64,000 bases of DNA, from positions 558,001 through 622,000 of the forward strand of contig NZ_RCNV01000001.1 of the NCBI RefSeq assembly GCF_003667275.1, given 5' to 3'. The notes under the pieces are model-generated. The model searched no databases. It had not been told where the DNA came from and saw nothing but the letters and a program-made list of their open reading frames with translations. A program made the translations under genes and the position numbers. Positions 36,564-45,608 of this stretch are shown piece by piece. The stretch comes from Mesonia aquimarina. Its GTDB lineage: Bacteria; Bacteroidota; Bacteroidia; Flavobacteriales; Flavobacteriaceae. Position 1 is the first letter of the stretch. Each line of letters starts with the position of its first letter.

Positions 36564-37682
36564 ATGAAATTTATAGTATCGAGTTCATACCTTCTTAAGC
36601 AACTTCAAATTTTAGGAGGAGTTATTAATAATAACAATACGCTGCCAATTTTAGATAACTTTTTATTTGAATTGAAGCAAGATAAGTTAAAAGTTTCAGC
36701 GTCTGATTTAGAAACCACTATGAGTGCAGAATTAGATGTAGAATCTGATTCTGAAGGAAGTATTGCAGTTCCTGCAAAATTATTGTTAGACACCTTAAAA
36801 ACTTTTCCTGAACAACCCTTAACTTTTGTTGTTGAAGAAAACAACACGATAGAATTAAGTTCTAGTTACGGTAAATATGCTTTAGCATATGCCGATGGTG
36901 AAGAATTCCCCAACGCGGTTTCTTTAGACGAACCTAATAGCACAACAGTAAGTGCAGATGTTTTAGCAACGGCCATTAGCAAAACTATTTTCGCTTCAGG
37001 AAATGACGATTTAAGACCTGTTATGAGTGGCGTATTCTTTCAATTTTCTTCTGAAGGATTAACCTTTGTAGCTACTGATGCTCATAAACTGGTAAAATAT
37101 TCTAGAGAAGATATTAGCACCGCCAATACTTCAGAATTTATTATGCCTAAAAAACCACTTAATCTTTTAAAGGGTATTTTGTCTGGTAGCGATAGTGATG
37201 TGCTTATAGAATATAACGAATCTAATGCGAAATTTACATTTGATGACACACAATTGGTTTGCCGCTTAATCGATGGGAAATATCCTAACTACGAAGCAGT
37301 AATTCCAAAAGAAAACCCTAATGTTCTTACAATTGACAGAACACAATTTTTAAATTCTGTAAAAAGGGTTTCTATATTTTCTAATAAAACAACTCATCAA
37401 GTTAAGTTGAAAATTGCCGGAGCCGAATTAAATATTTCTGCCGAAGATGTAGATTACAGTAATAAAGCCGAAGAACGTTTAACTTGTGATTATCAAGGAG
37501 ATGATTTACAAATTGGTTTTAACTCTCGTTTTTTAACTGAAATGTTGAATAATTTAAACGCAACAAATGTTCAATTAGAAATGAGTTTACCAAACCGTGC
37601 GGGAATTTTAACTCCAAAAGATGGACTTGATGAAGGCGAAAAAGTTACCATGCTCGTAATGCCGGTTATGCTAAACGGATAG
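36564..37682 (+). CDS. dnaN: DNA polymerase III beta sliding clamp
   Basis: A 372-residue beta clamp. The protein has three similar domains of about 120 residues and no catalytic residues, as expected for a ring that holds the polymerase on DNA. Typical stretches: NNTLPILDNFLFEL near 24-37, RPVMSGVFFQF near 152, and LVMPVMLNG at the C-terminus, near the residues that bind clamp-interacting peptides. It is separated from dnaA, which usually neighbours it in other bacteria, and stands alone here with its own terminator. The holA product, also in this window, opens this clamp. Confidence 0.96.
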   Translation: MKFIVSSSYLLKQLQILGGVINNNNTLPILDNFLFELKQDKLKVSASDLETTMSAELDVESDSEGSIAVPAKLLLDTLKTFPEQPLTFVVEENNTIELSSSYGKYALAYADGEEFPNAVSLDEPNSTTVSADVLATAISKTIFASGNDDLRPVMSGVFFQFSSEGLTFVATDAHKLVKYSREDISTANTSEFIMPKKPLNLLKGILSGSDSDVLIEYNESNAKFTFDDTQLVCRLIDGKYPNYEAVIPKENPNVLTIDRTQFLNSVKRVSIFSNKTTHQVKLKIAGAELNISAEDVDYSNKAEERLTCDYQGDDLQIGFNSRFLTEMLNNLNATNVQLEMSLPNRAGILTPKDGLDEGEKVTMLVMPVMLNG

Positions 37683-37713
37683 ATAAAAACAGATAAAGTA
37701 TTTTATAATTTAA

Positions 37714-37746
37714 AAACCTCGAGAAATTATTCTCGAAGTTTTTTTA
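37714..37746 (+). terminator. Rho-independent terminator after dnaN
   Basis: A 12-base stem with one mismatch (37714-37725 with 37730-37741, 4-base loop) is followed by a T run ending near 37746. Confidence 0.75.
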
Positions 37747-37754
37747 TAACAATT

Positions 37755-37789
37755 AAAAAAAGGAATCCAATATAAATTGAATTCCTTTT
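37755..37789 (-). terminator. Rho-independent terminator after carB
   Basis: On the minus strand, a 13-base stem (37789-37777 with 37770-37758, one G-U pair) is followed by T residues. It lies 25 bases after the carB stop, back to back with the dnaN terminator. Confidence 0.75.
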
Positions 37790-37813
37790 CTAATTAATTT
37801 TCCTTTATATAAT

Positions 37814-40669
37814 TTATCTGGTTAGATACATTTTTCTTCGTGCATAAAGATCATAAAAATCATCATCTTTTAAGTCTTTAATGAATAAAATGCTTTCGCC
37901 GGTACTTTTCATTTCCGGTCCTAACTGCTTATTAACTTTTGGAAATTTATTGAAAGAAAATACCGGTTGCTTAATTGCATAACCTTCTAATTGTGGGTTA
38001 AAAGTAAAGTCTGATAACTTCTTATCTCCAAGCATAATTTTAGTCGCATAATTTACATAAGGCTCTCCATAAGCTTTTGCTATAAAAGGAACTGTTCTAG
38101 ATGCTCTTGGATTTGCTTCAATAATATAAACTTTATCATCTTTAATGGCAAACTGAATATTAATTAAACCAACAGTATCTAATGCCAAAGCAATTTTACG
38201 GGTATGATCTTTAATTTGCTGAATAATTAAATCTCCTAAATTAAAAGCCGGTAACAAAGCATTAGAATCTCCAGAGTGAATTCCGCAAGGTTCTATATGT
38301 TCCATTATACCAATAATATAAACATTTTCACCGTCACAAATTGCATCTGCTTCAGCTTCAATTGCTCCATCTAAATAGTGATCTAGCAATAGTTTATTGT
38401 TTGGTATTTTGTGCAATAAATCAACAACGTGTGCTTCTAATTCTTTTTTATTGATAACAATTTTCATTCCCTGTCCACCAAGAACATAAGATGGTCTTAC
38501 TAAAATTGGAAAGTCTAATTCATCTGCTAAAGCTAAAGCTTCATCTGCATTTTCAGCAGTTCCAAATTCTGGATAAGGAATATCATTATCTTGTAATAAT
38601 TTTGAGAAACTTCCACGATCTTCAGCTAAATCTAAAGCTCGATAGCTGGTTCCCATAATTTTAATTCCGTAACGATCTAATTTCTCAGCTAATTTTAAAG
38701 CAGTTTGTCCTCCAAGCTGAACAATTACACCTTCCGGTTTTTCGTGGCGAATGATATCGTAAATGTGCTCCCAAAAAACAGGCTCAAAATAAAGCTTATC
38801 GGCAACATCAAAATCTGTTGAAACCGTTTCTGGATTACAGTTGATCATTATAGTTTCATACCCTGCTTCAGAAGCTGCTAGAATTCCGTGAACACAGCAA
38901 TAATCAAATTCAATTCCTTGTCCAATTCGGTTTGGTCCAGAACCTAGTACTATAATTTTTTTACGGTCAGAAACTTCACTTTCATTATCTACATAACAAT
39001 TACCGTCAGCCGTTTCTACTTCACTTTCAAAAGTAGAATAATAATAAGGTGTTTGTGCCTCAAATTCAGCTGCACAGGTATCAACCAATTTATAAACGCG
39101 GTTAATTTTTAGCTCTTCCCGTTTTTTATACACTTCGCTTTCCAAGCATTTTAGCATATGTGCGATTTGTCTATCGCCATAGCCTTTCTGCTTTGCTTCC
39201 AATAAAATTTCTTTTGAAATATTATCGATAGTATAATTCGTAGATATTTCTTTTTCTAGCATATATAGTTCTTCATATTGTTTTAAGAACCACATATCTA
39301 TTTTTGTAATTTCATGAATTCTACTCAATGGAATTCCTAGTTGAATAGCATCGTAAATTACAAACACACGATCCCAACTTGGGTTGGTGAGTTTTTCTAT
39401 AATTATATCGTAATCTGTATAGCTTTTTCCATCAGCTCCTAATCCATTACGTTTAATTTCTAAAGATTGTGTAGCTTTATGCAACGCTTCTTGAAAAGAA
39501 CGCCCGATACCCATAACTTCTCCAACCGATTTCATTTGTGGACCTAAGGTACGATTAGATCCTTCAAATTTATCAAAATTCCAACGAGGAATTTTTACGA
39601 TAACATAATCTAATGTTGGTTCAAATAAAGCTGAAGTAGTTTTTGTAATTTGATTATCAAGTTCATCTAACGTATAACCTAAGGCTAATTTTGCAGCAAT
39701 TTTAGCAATTGGATATCCAGTTGCTTTTGAAGCTAGTGCTGATGAACGAGAAACACGTGGATTAATTTCGATGGCAATAATATCCTCTTTTTCATCTGGA
39801 CTTACCGAAAACTGAACGTTACATCCTCCAGCAAAATCACCAATATTACGCATCATTTTAATAGCCATATCTCGCATACGCTGAAAAGCAGAATCACTCA
39901 AGGTCATTGCCGGGGCAACTGTAATTGAGTCTCCTGTATGAATACCCATTGGATCCATATTTTCAACGGTACAAATAATAACAACATTATTATTTTTATC
40001 TCTTAATAATTCTAATTCATACTCTTTCCAGCCTTGTAATGCTTTGTCTATTAAAACCTCATGAATTGGAGACACTTCAAGACCGTGAGATAAAGCTTCT
40101 TCAAACTCTTCTTCGGTTTCAACAAAAGCTGCTCCTGCTCCTCCTAAAGTAAACGAAGCACGAATAAGTAATGGAAGCCCAAATTCTTGAGCAATTTCCT
40201 TTCCTTGTAAAATAGATTTTGCAGTTTTTGCCGGAGCTACAGGAATATCTATTCTAGACATTAATTGTTTAAACTCTTCGCGATCTTCAGTTATATTAAT
40301 CGCATCGATATCTACACCGATAAGCTTTATTCCAAAATCTTCCCAAATTCCTTTTTCATCAGCTTCTATACAAAGATTCAAAGCTGTTTGACCTCCCATT
40401 GTTGGTAGTACAGCATCAATTTGCGGATGATCTTTTAGAATTTCAATAATTGATTTTGTAGTCAATGGCTTCAAGTACACATGATCTGCCATTGAGGGAT
40501 CGGTCATAATTGTTGCCGGATTGGAATTTATTAAAATGGTTTCAATTCCATCTTCACGTAGTGAACGTAAAGCTTGCGTTCCTGAATAATCAAACTCACA
40601 GGCCTGACCGATAATAATAGGGCCAGAACCGATAATTAAAATACTTTTAAGGTCTTTATTTTTAGGCAT
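37814..40669 (-). CDS. carB: Carbamoyl-phosphate synthase large subunit, without the C-terminal allosteric domain
   Basis: A 951-residue CarB, which makes carbamoyl phosphate for pyrimidines and arginine from bicarbonate, ammonia (from CarA) and two ATP. The duplicated ATP-grasp halves are both present: the first begins ILIIGSGPIIIGQACEFDYSG, cited in part, and the second near residue 560 with IIVLGSGPNRIGQGIEFDY. The enzyme stops just after the second half (SILFIKDLKDDDFYDLYARR), so the roughly 120-residue MGS-like allosteric domain of the 1073-residue enteric enzyme is missing. carA is not adjacent. rpmH lies upstream on the same strand with a terminator between. Confidence 0.95.
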   Translation of the reverse strand: MPKNKDLKSILIIGSGPIIIGQACEFDYSGTQALRSLREDGIETILINSNPATIMTDPSMADHVYLKPLTTKSIIEILKDHPQIDAVLPTMGGQTALNLCIEADEKGIWEDFGIKLIGVDIDAINITEDREEFKQLMSRIDIPVAPAKTAKSILQGKEIAQEFGLPLLIRASFTLGGAGAAFVETEEEFEEALSHGLEVSPIHEVLIDKALQGWKEYELELLRDKNNNVVIICTVENMDPMGIHTGDSITVAPAMTLSDSAFQRMRDMAIKMMRNIGDFAGGCNVQFSVSPDEKEDIIAIEINPRVSRSSALASKATGYPIAKIAAKLALGYTLDELDNQITKTTSALFEPTLDYVIVKIPRWNFDKFEGSNRTLGPQMKSVGEVMGIGRSFQEALHKATQSLEIKRNGLGADGKSYTDYDIIIEKLTNPSWDRVFVIYDAIQLGIPLSRIHEITKIDMWFLKQYEELYMLEKEISTNYTIDNISKEILLEAKQKGYGDRQIAHMLKCLESEVYKKREELKINRVYKLVDTCAAEFEAQTPYYYSTFESEVETADGNCYVDNESEVSDRKKIIVLGSGPNRIGQGIEFDYCCVHGILAASEAGYETIMINCNPETVSTDFDVADKLYFEPVFWEHIYDIIRHEKPEGVIVQLGGQTALKLAEKLDRYGIKIMGTSYRALDLAEDRGSFSKLLQDNDIPYPEFGTAENADEALALADELDFPILVRPSYVLGGQGMKIVINKKELEAHVVDLLHKIPNNKLLLDHYLDGAIEAEADAICDGENVYIIGIMEHIEPCGIHSGDSNALLPAFNLGDLIIQQIKDHTRKIALALDTVGLINIQFAIKDDKVYIIEANPRASRTVPFIAKAYGEPYVNYATKIMLGDKKLSDFTFNPQLEGYAIKQPVFSFNKFPKVNKQLGPEMKSTGESILFIKDLKDDDFYDLYARRKMYLTR

Positions 40670-40705
40670 CTGAAATAATTAGATAAAAAGGTTAGGGACA
40701 AGATA

Positions 40706-40738
40706 TAAAAAAAGGCGTTACCATTAAGTAACACCTTT
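40706..40738 (-). terminator. Rho-independent terminator after rpmH
   Basis: On the minus strand an 11-base stem with one G-U pair (40738-40728 with 40721-40711, 6-base loop) runs into a T tract. It starts 22 bases after the rpmH stop. Confidence 0.85.
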
Positions 40739-40759
40739 ATATTTTTTAATAACGAATCA

Positions 40760-40918
40760 TTATTTTTTGTGTCTGTTTTCTGAAGAAACAGAAAGTTTTT
40801 TTCTTCCTTTTGCTCTTCTTTTAGCAAGGACTTTTCTTCCATTTACACTAGCCATGCGCTCTCTAAATCCGTGCTTATTTCTTCTTTTTCTCTTTGAGGG
40901 TTGAAACGTTCTTTTCAT
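40760..40918 (-). CDS. rpmH: 50S ribosomal protein L34
   Basis: Translating the minus strand from the ATG at 40918 gives a 52-residue, very basic protein beginning [20 protein letters not shown] and ending SSENRHKK, with the L34 core [19 protein letters not shown] in between. This is the complete ribosomal protein L34 of the large subunit. It is shorter than usual gene-size cut-offs, and a longer frame in another register (40636-40842) overlaps it but has no family features. The gene has a strong promoter upstream (40990-41020) and a terminator downstream, so it is a single-gene unit. In many bacteria rpmH sits by rnpA and dnaA; here it is not. Confidence 0.97.
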   Translation of the reverse strand: MKRTFQPSKRKRRNKHGFRERMASVNGRKVLAKRRAKGRKKLSVSSENRHKK

Positions 40919-40989
40919 TGTAAAATATCTTTAAACTTCTTGAATGTCTTGCTAACTAATTAATAAAGCTCTCGCTTTTTAAACTGCGT

Positions 40990-41020
40990 GCAAATATACA
41001 ACATCTTTTTGCTCTTCCAA
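40990..41020 (-). promoter_or_regulatory. Bacteroidota-type promoter for rpmH
   Basis: On the minus strand: TTTG (41020-41017), 19 bases, TATATTTG (40997-40990), a full consensus match about 70 bases upstream of the start codon. Confidence 0.8.
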
Positions 41021-41054
41021 ATGTATTTTTAAATTATTTTTTAATTGTTTTTTA

Positions 41055-41062
41055 TACCTTTG
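41055..41062 (+). promoter_or_regulatory. -7 box for the 41083 gene
   Basis: TACCTTTG matches TANNTTTG, 20 bases before the start codon; no clear -33 box. Confidence 0.45.
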
Positions 41063-41082
41063 CATTTCGAAAAAATTAAGCG

Positions 41083-41598
41083 ATGTACAACAAAAATATA
41101 AAATTAATATTAGCGGGAGCAGCTATTGCGTTTGCAATATACCAAATGACAGAAAGTTATATTGGTAATGGAATACTTTTATTGCTTCTTGCAGGAATAT
41201 TTATCTTTCTTTATTTTAAAAATGAAATGATTCTTCTAGCTTTTCTTCGTCTAAGAAAGCAAGATTTTCCCGGTGCAAAAAAATGGCTCGATAAAATTAA
41301 AAGTCCTGAAAGCGCGCTTACCAAAAAACAGCAAGGTTACTTTTTTTACTTGCACGGCTTAATGGTTTCACAAACAAATATTACACAAGCTGAAAAATAT
41401 TTTAAAAAAGCCATTAGACTTGGACTTTCTATGAAACAAGACTTAGCAATGGCTAAACTTAATCTTGCAGGAATAGCAATGACAAAGCGTAGAAAACGTG
41501 AAGCACAAATGCTATTAAAAGAGGCTAAACAACTGGACAGTCATAATATGCTAAGCGAGCAAATTAGAATGATGAAACAGCAAATGAAAAAAATATAA
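41083..41598 (+). CDS. Small membrane protein with TPR-like tail
   Basis: A 171-residue protein with two adjacent hydrophobic segments (about 8-22 and 29-46: LILAGAAIAFAIYQM and GILLLLLAGIFIFLYF). A cytoplasmic helical tail follows with TPR-like periods (ALTKKQQGYFFYLHGLM, AEKYFKKAIRLGLSMKQDLAMAKLNLAGIAM, cited in part). The N-terminal half resembles the DUF2892 type of small membrane protein. No enzyme motif. Function unknown. It is divergent from rpmH, the promoters lying back to back in 164 bases. Confidence 0.65.
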   Translation: MYNKNIKLILAGAAIAFAIYQMTESYIGNGILLLLLAGIFIFLYFKNEMILLAFLRLRKQDFPGAKKWLDKIKSPESALTKKQQGYFFYLHGLMVSQTNITQAEKYFKKAIRLGLSMKQDLAMAKLNLAGIAMTKRRKREAQMLLKEAKQLDSHNMLSEQIRMMKQQMKKI

Positions 41599-41662
41599 GC
41601 ACATTTTTTTCGCTTTCTTTTGTCCTAAAAATTCAGTATCTTTAGGAAAGAAAGAATAGGAA

Positions 41663-42367
41663 ATGAAAACATTTTTAGCTTTTTTAGCTTGCTTACTTTT
41701 TCCATTTCTGATTAGTGCTCAACATGATAAACTCTACTTTTCAGAAGCGGTTTCATTATACCTTCCTAAACATAATAAAAAAATAAAAAAAGCATATCGC
41801 TACAGAAACTCTGAACGTGCTCGCTTTTTATTTGATTCTTTAGTAAATAACTGTTTTAAGGGCACATATATTGACAATTTCAATATAACTTGTTTACGAA
41901 AAAACAACGACTGTATAAACGATTACAAAAAACCTATTTTCCTTCTTACATACGCTTCTTGGTGCGTCCCTGGAAAAGGAGAAATTCCTGCATTAAACGA
42001 GTTAGCTCAAAAATATAAGGACAAAATTGATTTTGTTGTACTGTATTGGGATAATGAACAAGAAGTAAGAAAAGTTGCTAAAGAATACAATCGGTCAATT
42101 CATATTGTGTATGTTGATGAATTGAAAAATAAGGATGCTTATATTGTAAAAAACATGAAGCATTCCTTAGGTTTTCCTACCACATTTTATATTGGATCTA
42201 ACAAAAAAATTATAGATATTACAAGAATAGAAATGTTACCATACACTGAAGCTTTTGAAAATTCTTACAACTTAAATTATAAAAATGTATCACAAGGAAT
42301 TTCAGCTATTTTAGCTTACGAAGAAGAATTGCTTGCAGATACTCCTTTTAAAATTTCTCCTAATTAA
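41663..42367 (+). CDS. Secreted thioredoxin-like protein with a single active-site cysteine
   Basis: A 234-residue exported protein (signal peptide about 1-20, ending ISAQ). The C-terminal part (about 92-185) is a TlpA-like thioredoxin fold: FLLTYASWCVPGKGEIPALNELA, cited in part. Instead of WCxxC, the site is W-C101-V-P-G104, so the resolving cysteine is replaced by Gly. Three other cysteines lie just before (NNCFKG, ITCLRKNNDC). It may act as a monothiol reductase or carry a non-redox role, but this is inference. It lies 65 bases after the small membrane protein and converges on cls with 2 bases between. Confidence 0.75.
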   Translation: MKTFLAFLACLLFPFLISAQHDKLYFSEAVSLYLPKHNKKIKKAYRYRNSERARFLFDSLVNNCFKGTYIDNFNITCLRKNNDCINDYKKPIFLLTYASWCVPGKGEIPALNELAQKYKDKIDFVVLYWDNEQEVRKVAKEYNRSIHIVYVDELKNKDAYIVKNMKHSLGFPTTFYIGSNKKIIDITRIEMLPYTEAFENSYNLNYKNVSQGISAILAYEEELLADTPFKISPN

Positions 42368-42369
42368 AT

Positions 42370-43824
42370 TTAAAGTAATGGAGCCCAAAGCCTGCTAAAC
42401 GATTCTTTTAAGCGGTTTGTAATTGGTCGGTTTATCCATTCTTGATAATCTACCTGATCACAGTGAGCAATATCATCATTAAAAATTTTTGTCATTTCTT
42501 GTGCAAAAGATTCATTATAAACCAATGCATTAATTTCAAAGTTGATTTCAAAACTACGATAATCCATATTTGAAGTTCCTACGGTAGTAAAAATATCATC
42601 AATAACAATTGTCTTAGCGTGAACCATACCTTTACAATAATGGTAAACCTCTATACCTGATTCTAACAACTCTACTATATAAGAATTAGTTGCATATTTT
42701 GCTGCCCAACTATCTCCTTCTTTCGGAACCAAAATACTCACCTTTACTCCTCTCCTACTCGCTGTTTTTAAAGCAGTTAGAATTTGCTCATTTGGAATAA
42801 AATAAGGCGTAGTAATTTTGATATATTTTTCGGCGCCATTAATTGCAGTGAAAATAGCCTCCATAATATGTGGATAATCTGAGTCTGGCCCACTGGCAGA
42901 AATTTGAACAGGAATCTCCCCACATTTTTCTATGGAAGGGAAAAAATCATCAGTAATTTTTATTTCCTGATCTGAAACAAAATTCCAATTCAATAAAAAA
43001 TGACTTTGTAAGGATTTCACCGCATTTCCTTCAATACGTAAATGTGTATCGCGCCAATATCCTGTATTATTAGGATTTACATATTCATCACAAACATTTA
43101 CTCCGCCAACATACCCGATTTTTCCGTCTATAATAACAATTTTTCTATGATCACGATAGTTTAATTTTCGTGTTAAATTTGGAAACCAAACCGGCATAAA
43201 AGGATAAGATTCTATACCACATGCTTTCATTTTTTTTACACCTTCTCCACTTAATTGGCTCCCTACATAATCATAGTTTACACGAATTTCTACTCCTTCC
43301 TTTGCTTTATCACAAAGAATGTCTATTAATTGAGCTCCAATTTTATCGTAATTTAAAATGTAATATTCTAGATGAATGTGCTTTTTGGCATTTCGTAAAT
43401 CTTCAAAAAGTGCTTCAAATTTCTTTTCGCCATTAATTAAAATCTGAACATCATTATGAAATATTAGAGGCTTTTTTTGATTGTTTTGAAGTAGTTTTAC
43501 AATATTTACTTTATTCCCTAAAAATTTATGCTCATAATTTTCGAGTTTATATTCATCTAAAAGCAATTTATTTTCCCAACGTTTTACGGTTTTATCATCA
43601 AAAACTTTTTTGCGCTTAAACATTTTATCTTTCCGGTATTCTTGACCAAAAAAATAATAAACTAATAAACCTATAAATGGTAAAACTATTAAGGCTAAAA
43701 TATAGGAAACCGTAGTAACCGGATTTCTATTATTTAAAATGATAAAAATTGCTGTTCCTAAAGCTATAATATAATTAAGTATTAAAAGCGAGAACAGCCA
43801 ATTGTTTTGAATAAAATCGATCAT
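42370..43824 (-). CDS. cls: Cardiolipin synthase
   Basis: A 484-residue phospholipase D-type cardiolipin synthase. Two N-terminal membrane segments (about 13-30 and 38-60) anchor it in the inner membrane. Two HKD motifs follow, HRKIVIIDG near residue 226 and HAKTIVIDD near 402, each with the flanking GG/GS-N residues (VGGVN, VGTSNMDYRSFEIN). It condenses two phosphatidylglycerols, or related lipids, into cardiolipin. It overlaps the upstream transglycosylase by one base (TAATG), so translation is coupled. Confidence 0.95.
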   Translation of the reverse strand: MIDFIQNNWLFSLLILNYIIALGTAIFIILNNRNPVTTVSYILALIVLPFIGLLVYYFFGQEYRKDKMFKRKKVFDDKTVKRWENKLLLDEYKLENYEHKFLGNKVNIVKLLQNNQKKPLIFHNDVQILINGEKKFEALFEDLRNAKKHIHLEYYILNYDKIGAQLIDILCDKAKEGVEIRVNYDYVGSQLSGEGVKKMKACGIESYPFMPVWFPNLTRKLNYRDHRKIVIIDGKIGYVGGVNVCDEYVNPNNTGYWRDTHLRIEGNAVKSLQSHFLLNWNFVSDQEIKITDDFFPSIEKCGEIPVQISASGPDSDYPHIMEAIFTAINGAEKYIKITTPYFIPNEQILTALKTASRRGVKVSILVPKEGDSWAAKYATNSYIVELLESGIEVYHYCKGMVHAKTIVIDDIFTTVGTSNMDYRSFEINFEINALVYNESFAQEMTKIFNDDIAHCDQVDYQEWINRPITNRLKESFSRLWAPLL

Positions 43825-44786
43825 TAAGGTTTGTACGTATAAGCTCCTTTTTCAGGAATTTTTATCTGATATAATTTTCTATATCCGTTATTAAGATGTG
43901 CTTCTCTAAGCCAAGGATTATAAAGTTTTAATATTTTATAATTGATACCAAAATCTTTTGCGAATCTTGCGAAGTCAGTTACAGCTGTATCCACAGCAAC
44001 ATTTTTAGTTTCAACTAAATCGTACATGTGTTTTTCAGAAAAATTAAAGCCATATTTTTCAGGGTGACCAATAATTTCTTTTAAGGCTAGGATTCTAAAA
44101 ACATACCGTTCAGTTTCTGCGCCTAGCAACAGATCATAATAATCTTTTACATCTTGACGCTCTTGTTGACGAGCAATTCCATAATTACCGGCATTATATG
44201 CAGCTGCAGCTAATGTCCAAGATCCAAATCGAGCTTTAGCTTGTTTTAAATAATTACAGGCGGCTTCAGTAGCTTTTTCTATATGATAACGCTCATCTAC
44301 ATTATCATTTACTTCTAACCCATTTTCTTTGGCGGCAGCTTCAAGCATCTGCCAAAATCCTGTAGCTCCTGCAGGGGAAACAATTTGTGTAAGTCCACTT
44401 TCTGCAACAGCTAAATATTTAAAATCATCTGGAACACCGTTTGCTTTTAAAATTGGCTCTATAATAGGAAAGTATTTATGGGCGCGTTTCATCAACAACA
44501 ATCCATTAGATTGCCAATACGTGTTAACCAACAATTCACGGTCCATGCGTTCTCTAATATCTGGATTTTCTAATGGAACAGCTTCTCCTGCAAAATTCAT
44601 TTTATCTGGCAATGGCAACGCATACACATTATAATCGTGTACTACTTTATTGACATTTTTTATGGAATCTTTTTTTACGGCAGTAGTATTTGTTTCACTT
44701 TTAAAATCGGTTCGAGTAGCTTGAATTCCAACTCCAACAATTACAAAAGCACCTACCAAACTAGCAATATTTTTCAAACTTTTCAT
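43824..44786 (-). CDS. Lytic transglycosylase, SLT domain
   Basis: A 320-residue protein with a hydrophobic N-terminal anchor (about 8-24), then an SLT (MltD/Slt70-like) catalytic domain from about 95 to 250. The catalytic Glu is in LAVAESGL (about 126), followed by SPAGATGFWQM and AAAAYNAGNYGI, the classic SLT signatures. No LysM repeats are present, so it is shorter than MltD. It cleaves peptidoglycan glycan strands to anhydro products in the periplasm. Coupled by a one-base overlap to cls. Confidence 0.9.
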   Translation of the reverse strand: MKSLKNIASLVGAFVIVGVGIQATRTDFKSETNTTAVKKDSIKNVNKVVHDYNVYALPLPDKMNFAGEAVPLENPDIRERMDRELLVNTYWQSNGLLLMKRAHKYFPIIEPILKANGVPDDFKYLAVAESGLTQIVSPAGATGFWQMLEAAAKENGLEVNDNVDERYHIEKATEAACNYLKQAKARFGSWTLAAAAYNAGNYGIARQQERQDVKDYYDLLLGAETERYVFRILALKEIIGHPEKYGFNFSEKHMYDLVETKNVAVDTAVTDFARFAKDFGINYKILKLYNPWLREAHLNNGYRKLYQIKIPEKGAYTYKP

Positions 44787-44823
44787 AATCGTACTTTTTT
44801 AGGAAAGGTATTAAATAATCAGC

Positions 44824-45507
44824 TTATTCTGCAAGTTTTCCTGAAGAAATTAATTCAGGTAAATGCTCATTAAACCAACGAAAACGATTTATTATCATAA
44901 CGTGCGTTCCTCCAGGAACTACAATACATTCAGTAATATTTTTTATAGGAAAAACTACATCTTGATCTCCGTGAATATGAACAGTATCCGGTAAAGGTTT
45001 TTGCTGATCCCAACACAGCATTTGCTCAATAGCCCAATCTAAATATTGTTTTTCGTGTACAGACATATACTTTTTATATAATTGAACCCGCTTTCTTGCA
45101 AATCTGCCTACCGGAAATTTCTCTAACATTCCTACATAACCTGCTAAGCTAGTCGGGAAAATTTTATAAAGCTTTGTTTGTTTCGCAAATTTCATGCGTT
45201 GCGGTAATTCTTCTTTAGATTTTACCGTAGAAATTAAAATGAGACGTTTAACCGGAATAATTTTACTTATTTCTTGTACAATAACTCCTCCAAAAGAAAC
45301 ACCAATTAATACAGGGTTTTTATGAGTTATATCTATCAACATTCGTTTTGCATAGGCTTGTAATGATTCATTTTTTTTGGGCATTTTCCAAGCAAGCCAA
45401 TGCACTTTGTACTTATCTTCAGGCAATTTAATAAACTCAAAAATACTAGGCTTTGCCGCCATACCGGGCATAAAATAAACGTGGGTTAGTTGGTCTTTGT
45501 TATTCAT
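44824..45507 (-). CDS. Alpha/beta hydrolase
   Basis: About 227 residues from the ATG at 45507 (MNNKDQLTHVYFMPG); the frame extends to 45546 but the extra 13 residues have no family match. Alpha/beta hydrolase fold: HVYFMPGMAA is the oxyanion loop, GVSFGG (about 85) holds the Ser nucleophile, GDQDVVFP the acid Asp and GGTHVMI the His. Without a lid domain it could be an esterase or thioesterase; the substrate is unknown. It is cytoplasmic and divergent from pirin. Confidence 0.8.
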   Translation of the reverse strand: MNNKDQLTHVYFMPGMAAKPSIFEFIKLPEDKYKVHWLAWKMPKKNESLQAYAKRMLIDITHKNPVLIGVSFGGVIVQEISKIIPVKRLILISTVKSKEELPQRMKFAKQTKLYKIFPTSLAGYVGMLEKFPVGRFARKRVQLYKKYMSVHEKQYLDWAIEQMLCWDQQKPLPDTVHIHGDQDVVFPIKNITECIVVPGGTHVMIINRFRWFNEHLPELISSGKLAE

Positions 45508-45608
45508 TTTAACAGCTATATAACAGTAATTTAGCGAAAGAAGCACTAAATTTACAACACAAAATTATTGGTTTACAACTAATTTTAAAGACAATAAAGG
45601 TTAAATAA

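Noticed and set aside
40636-40842. 68-residue minus-strand frame overlapping rpmH and carB
   Set aside because: Its register gives no family match and it hides L34, which reads perfectly in the other frame.
44637-44873. 78-residue plus-strand frame opposite the transglycosylase start
   Set aside because: It lies antisense to coding sequence, is low in complexity and has no family features.
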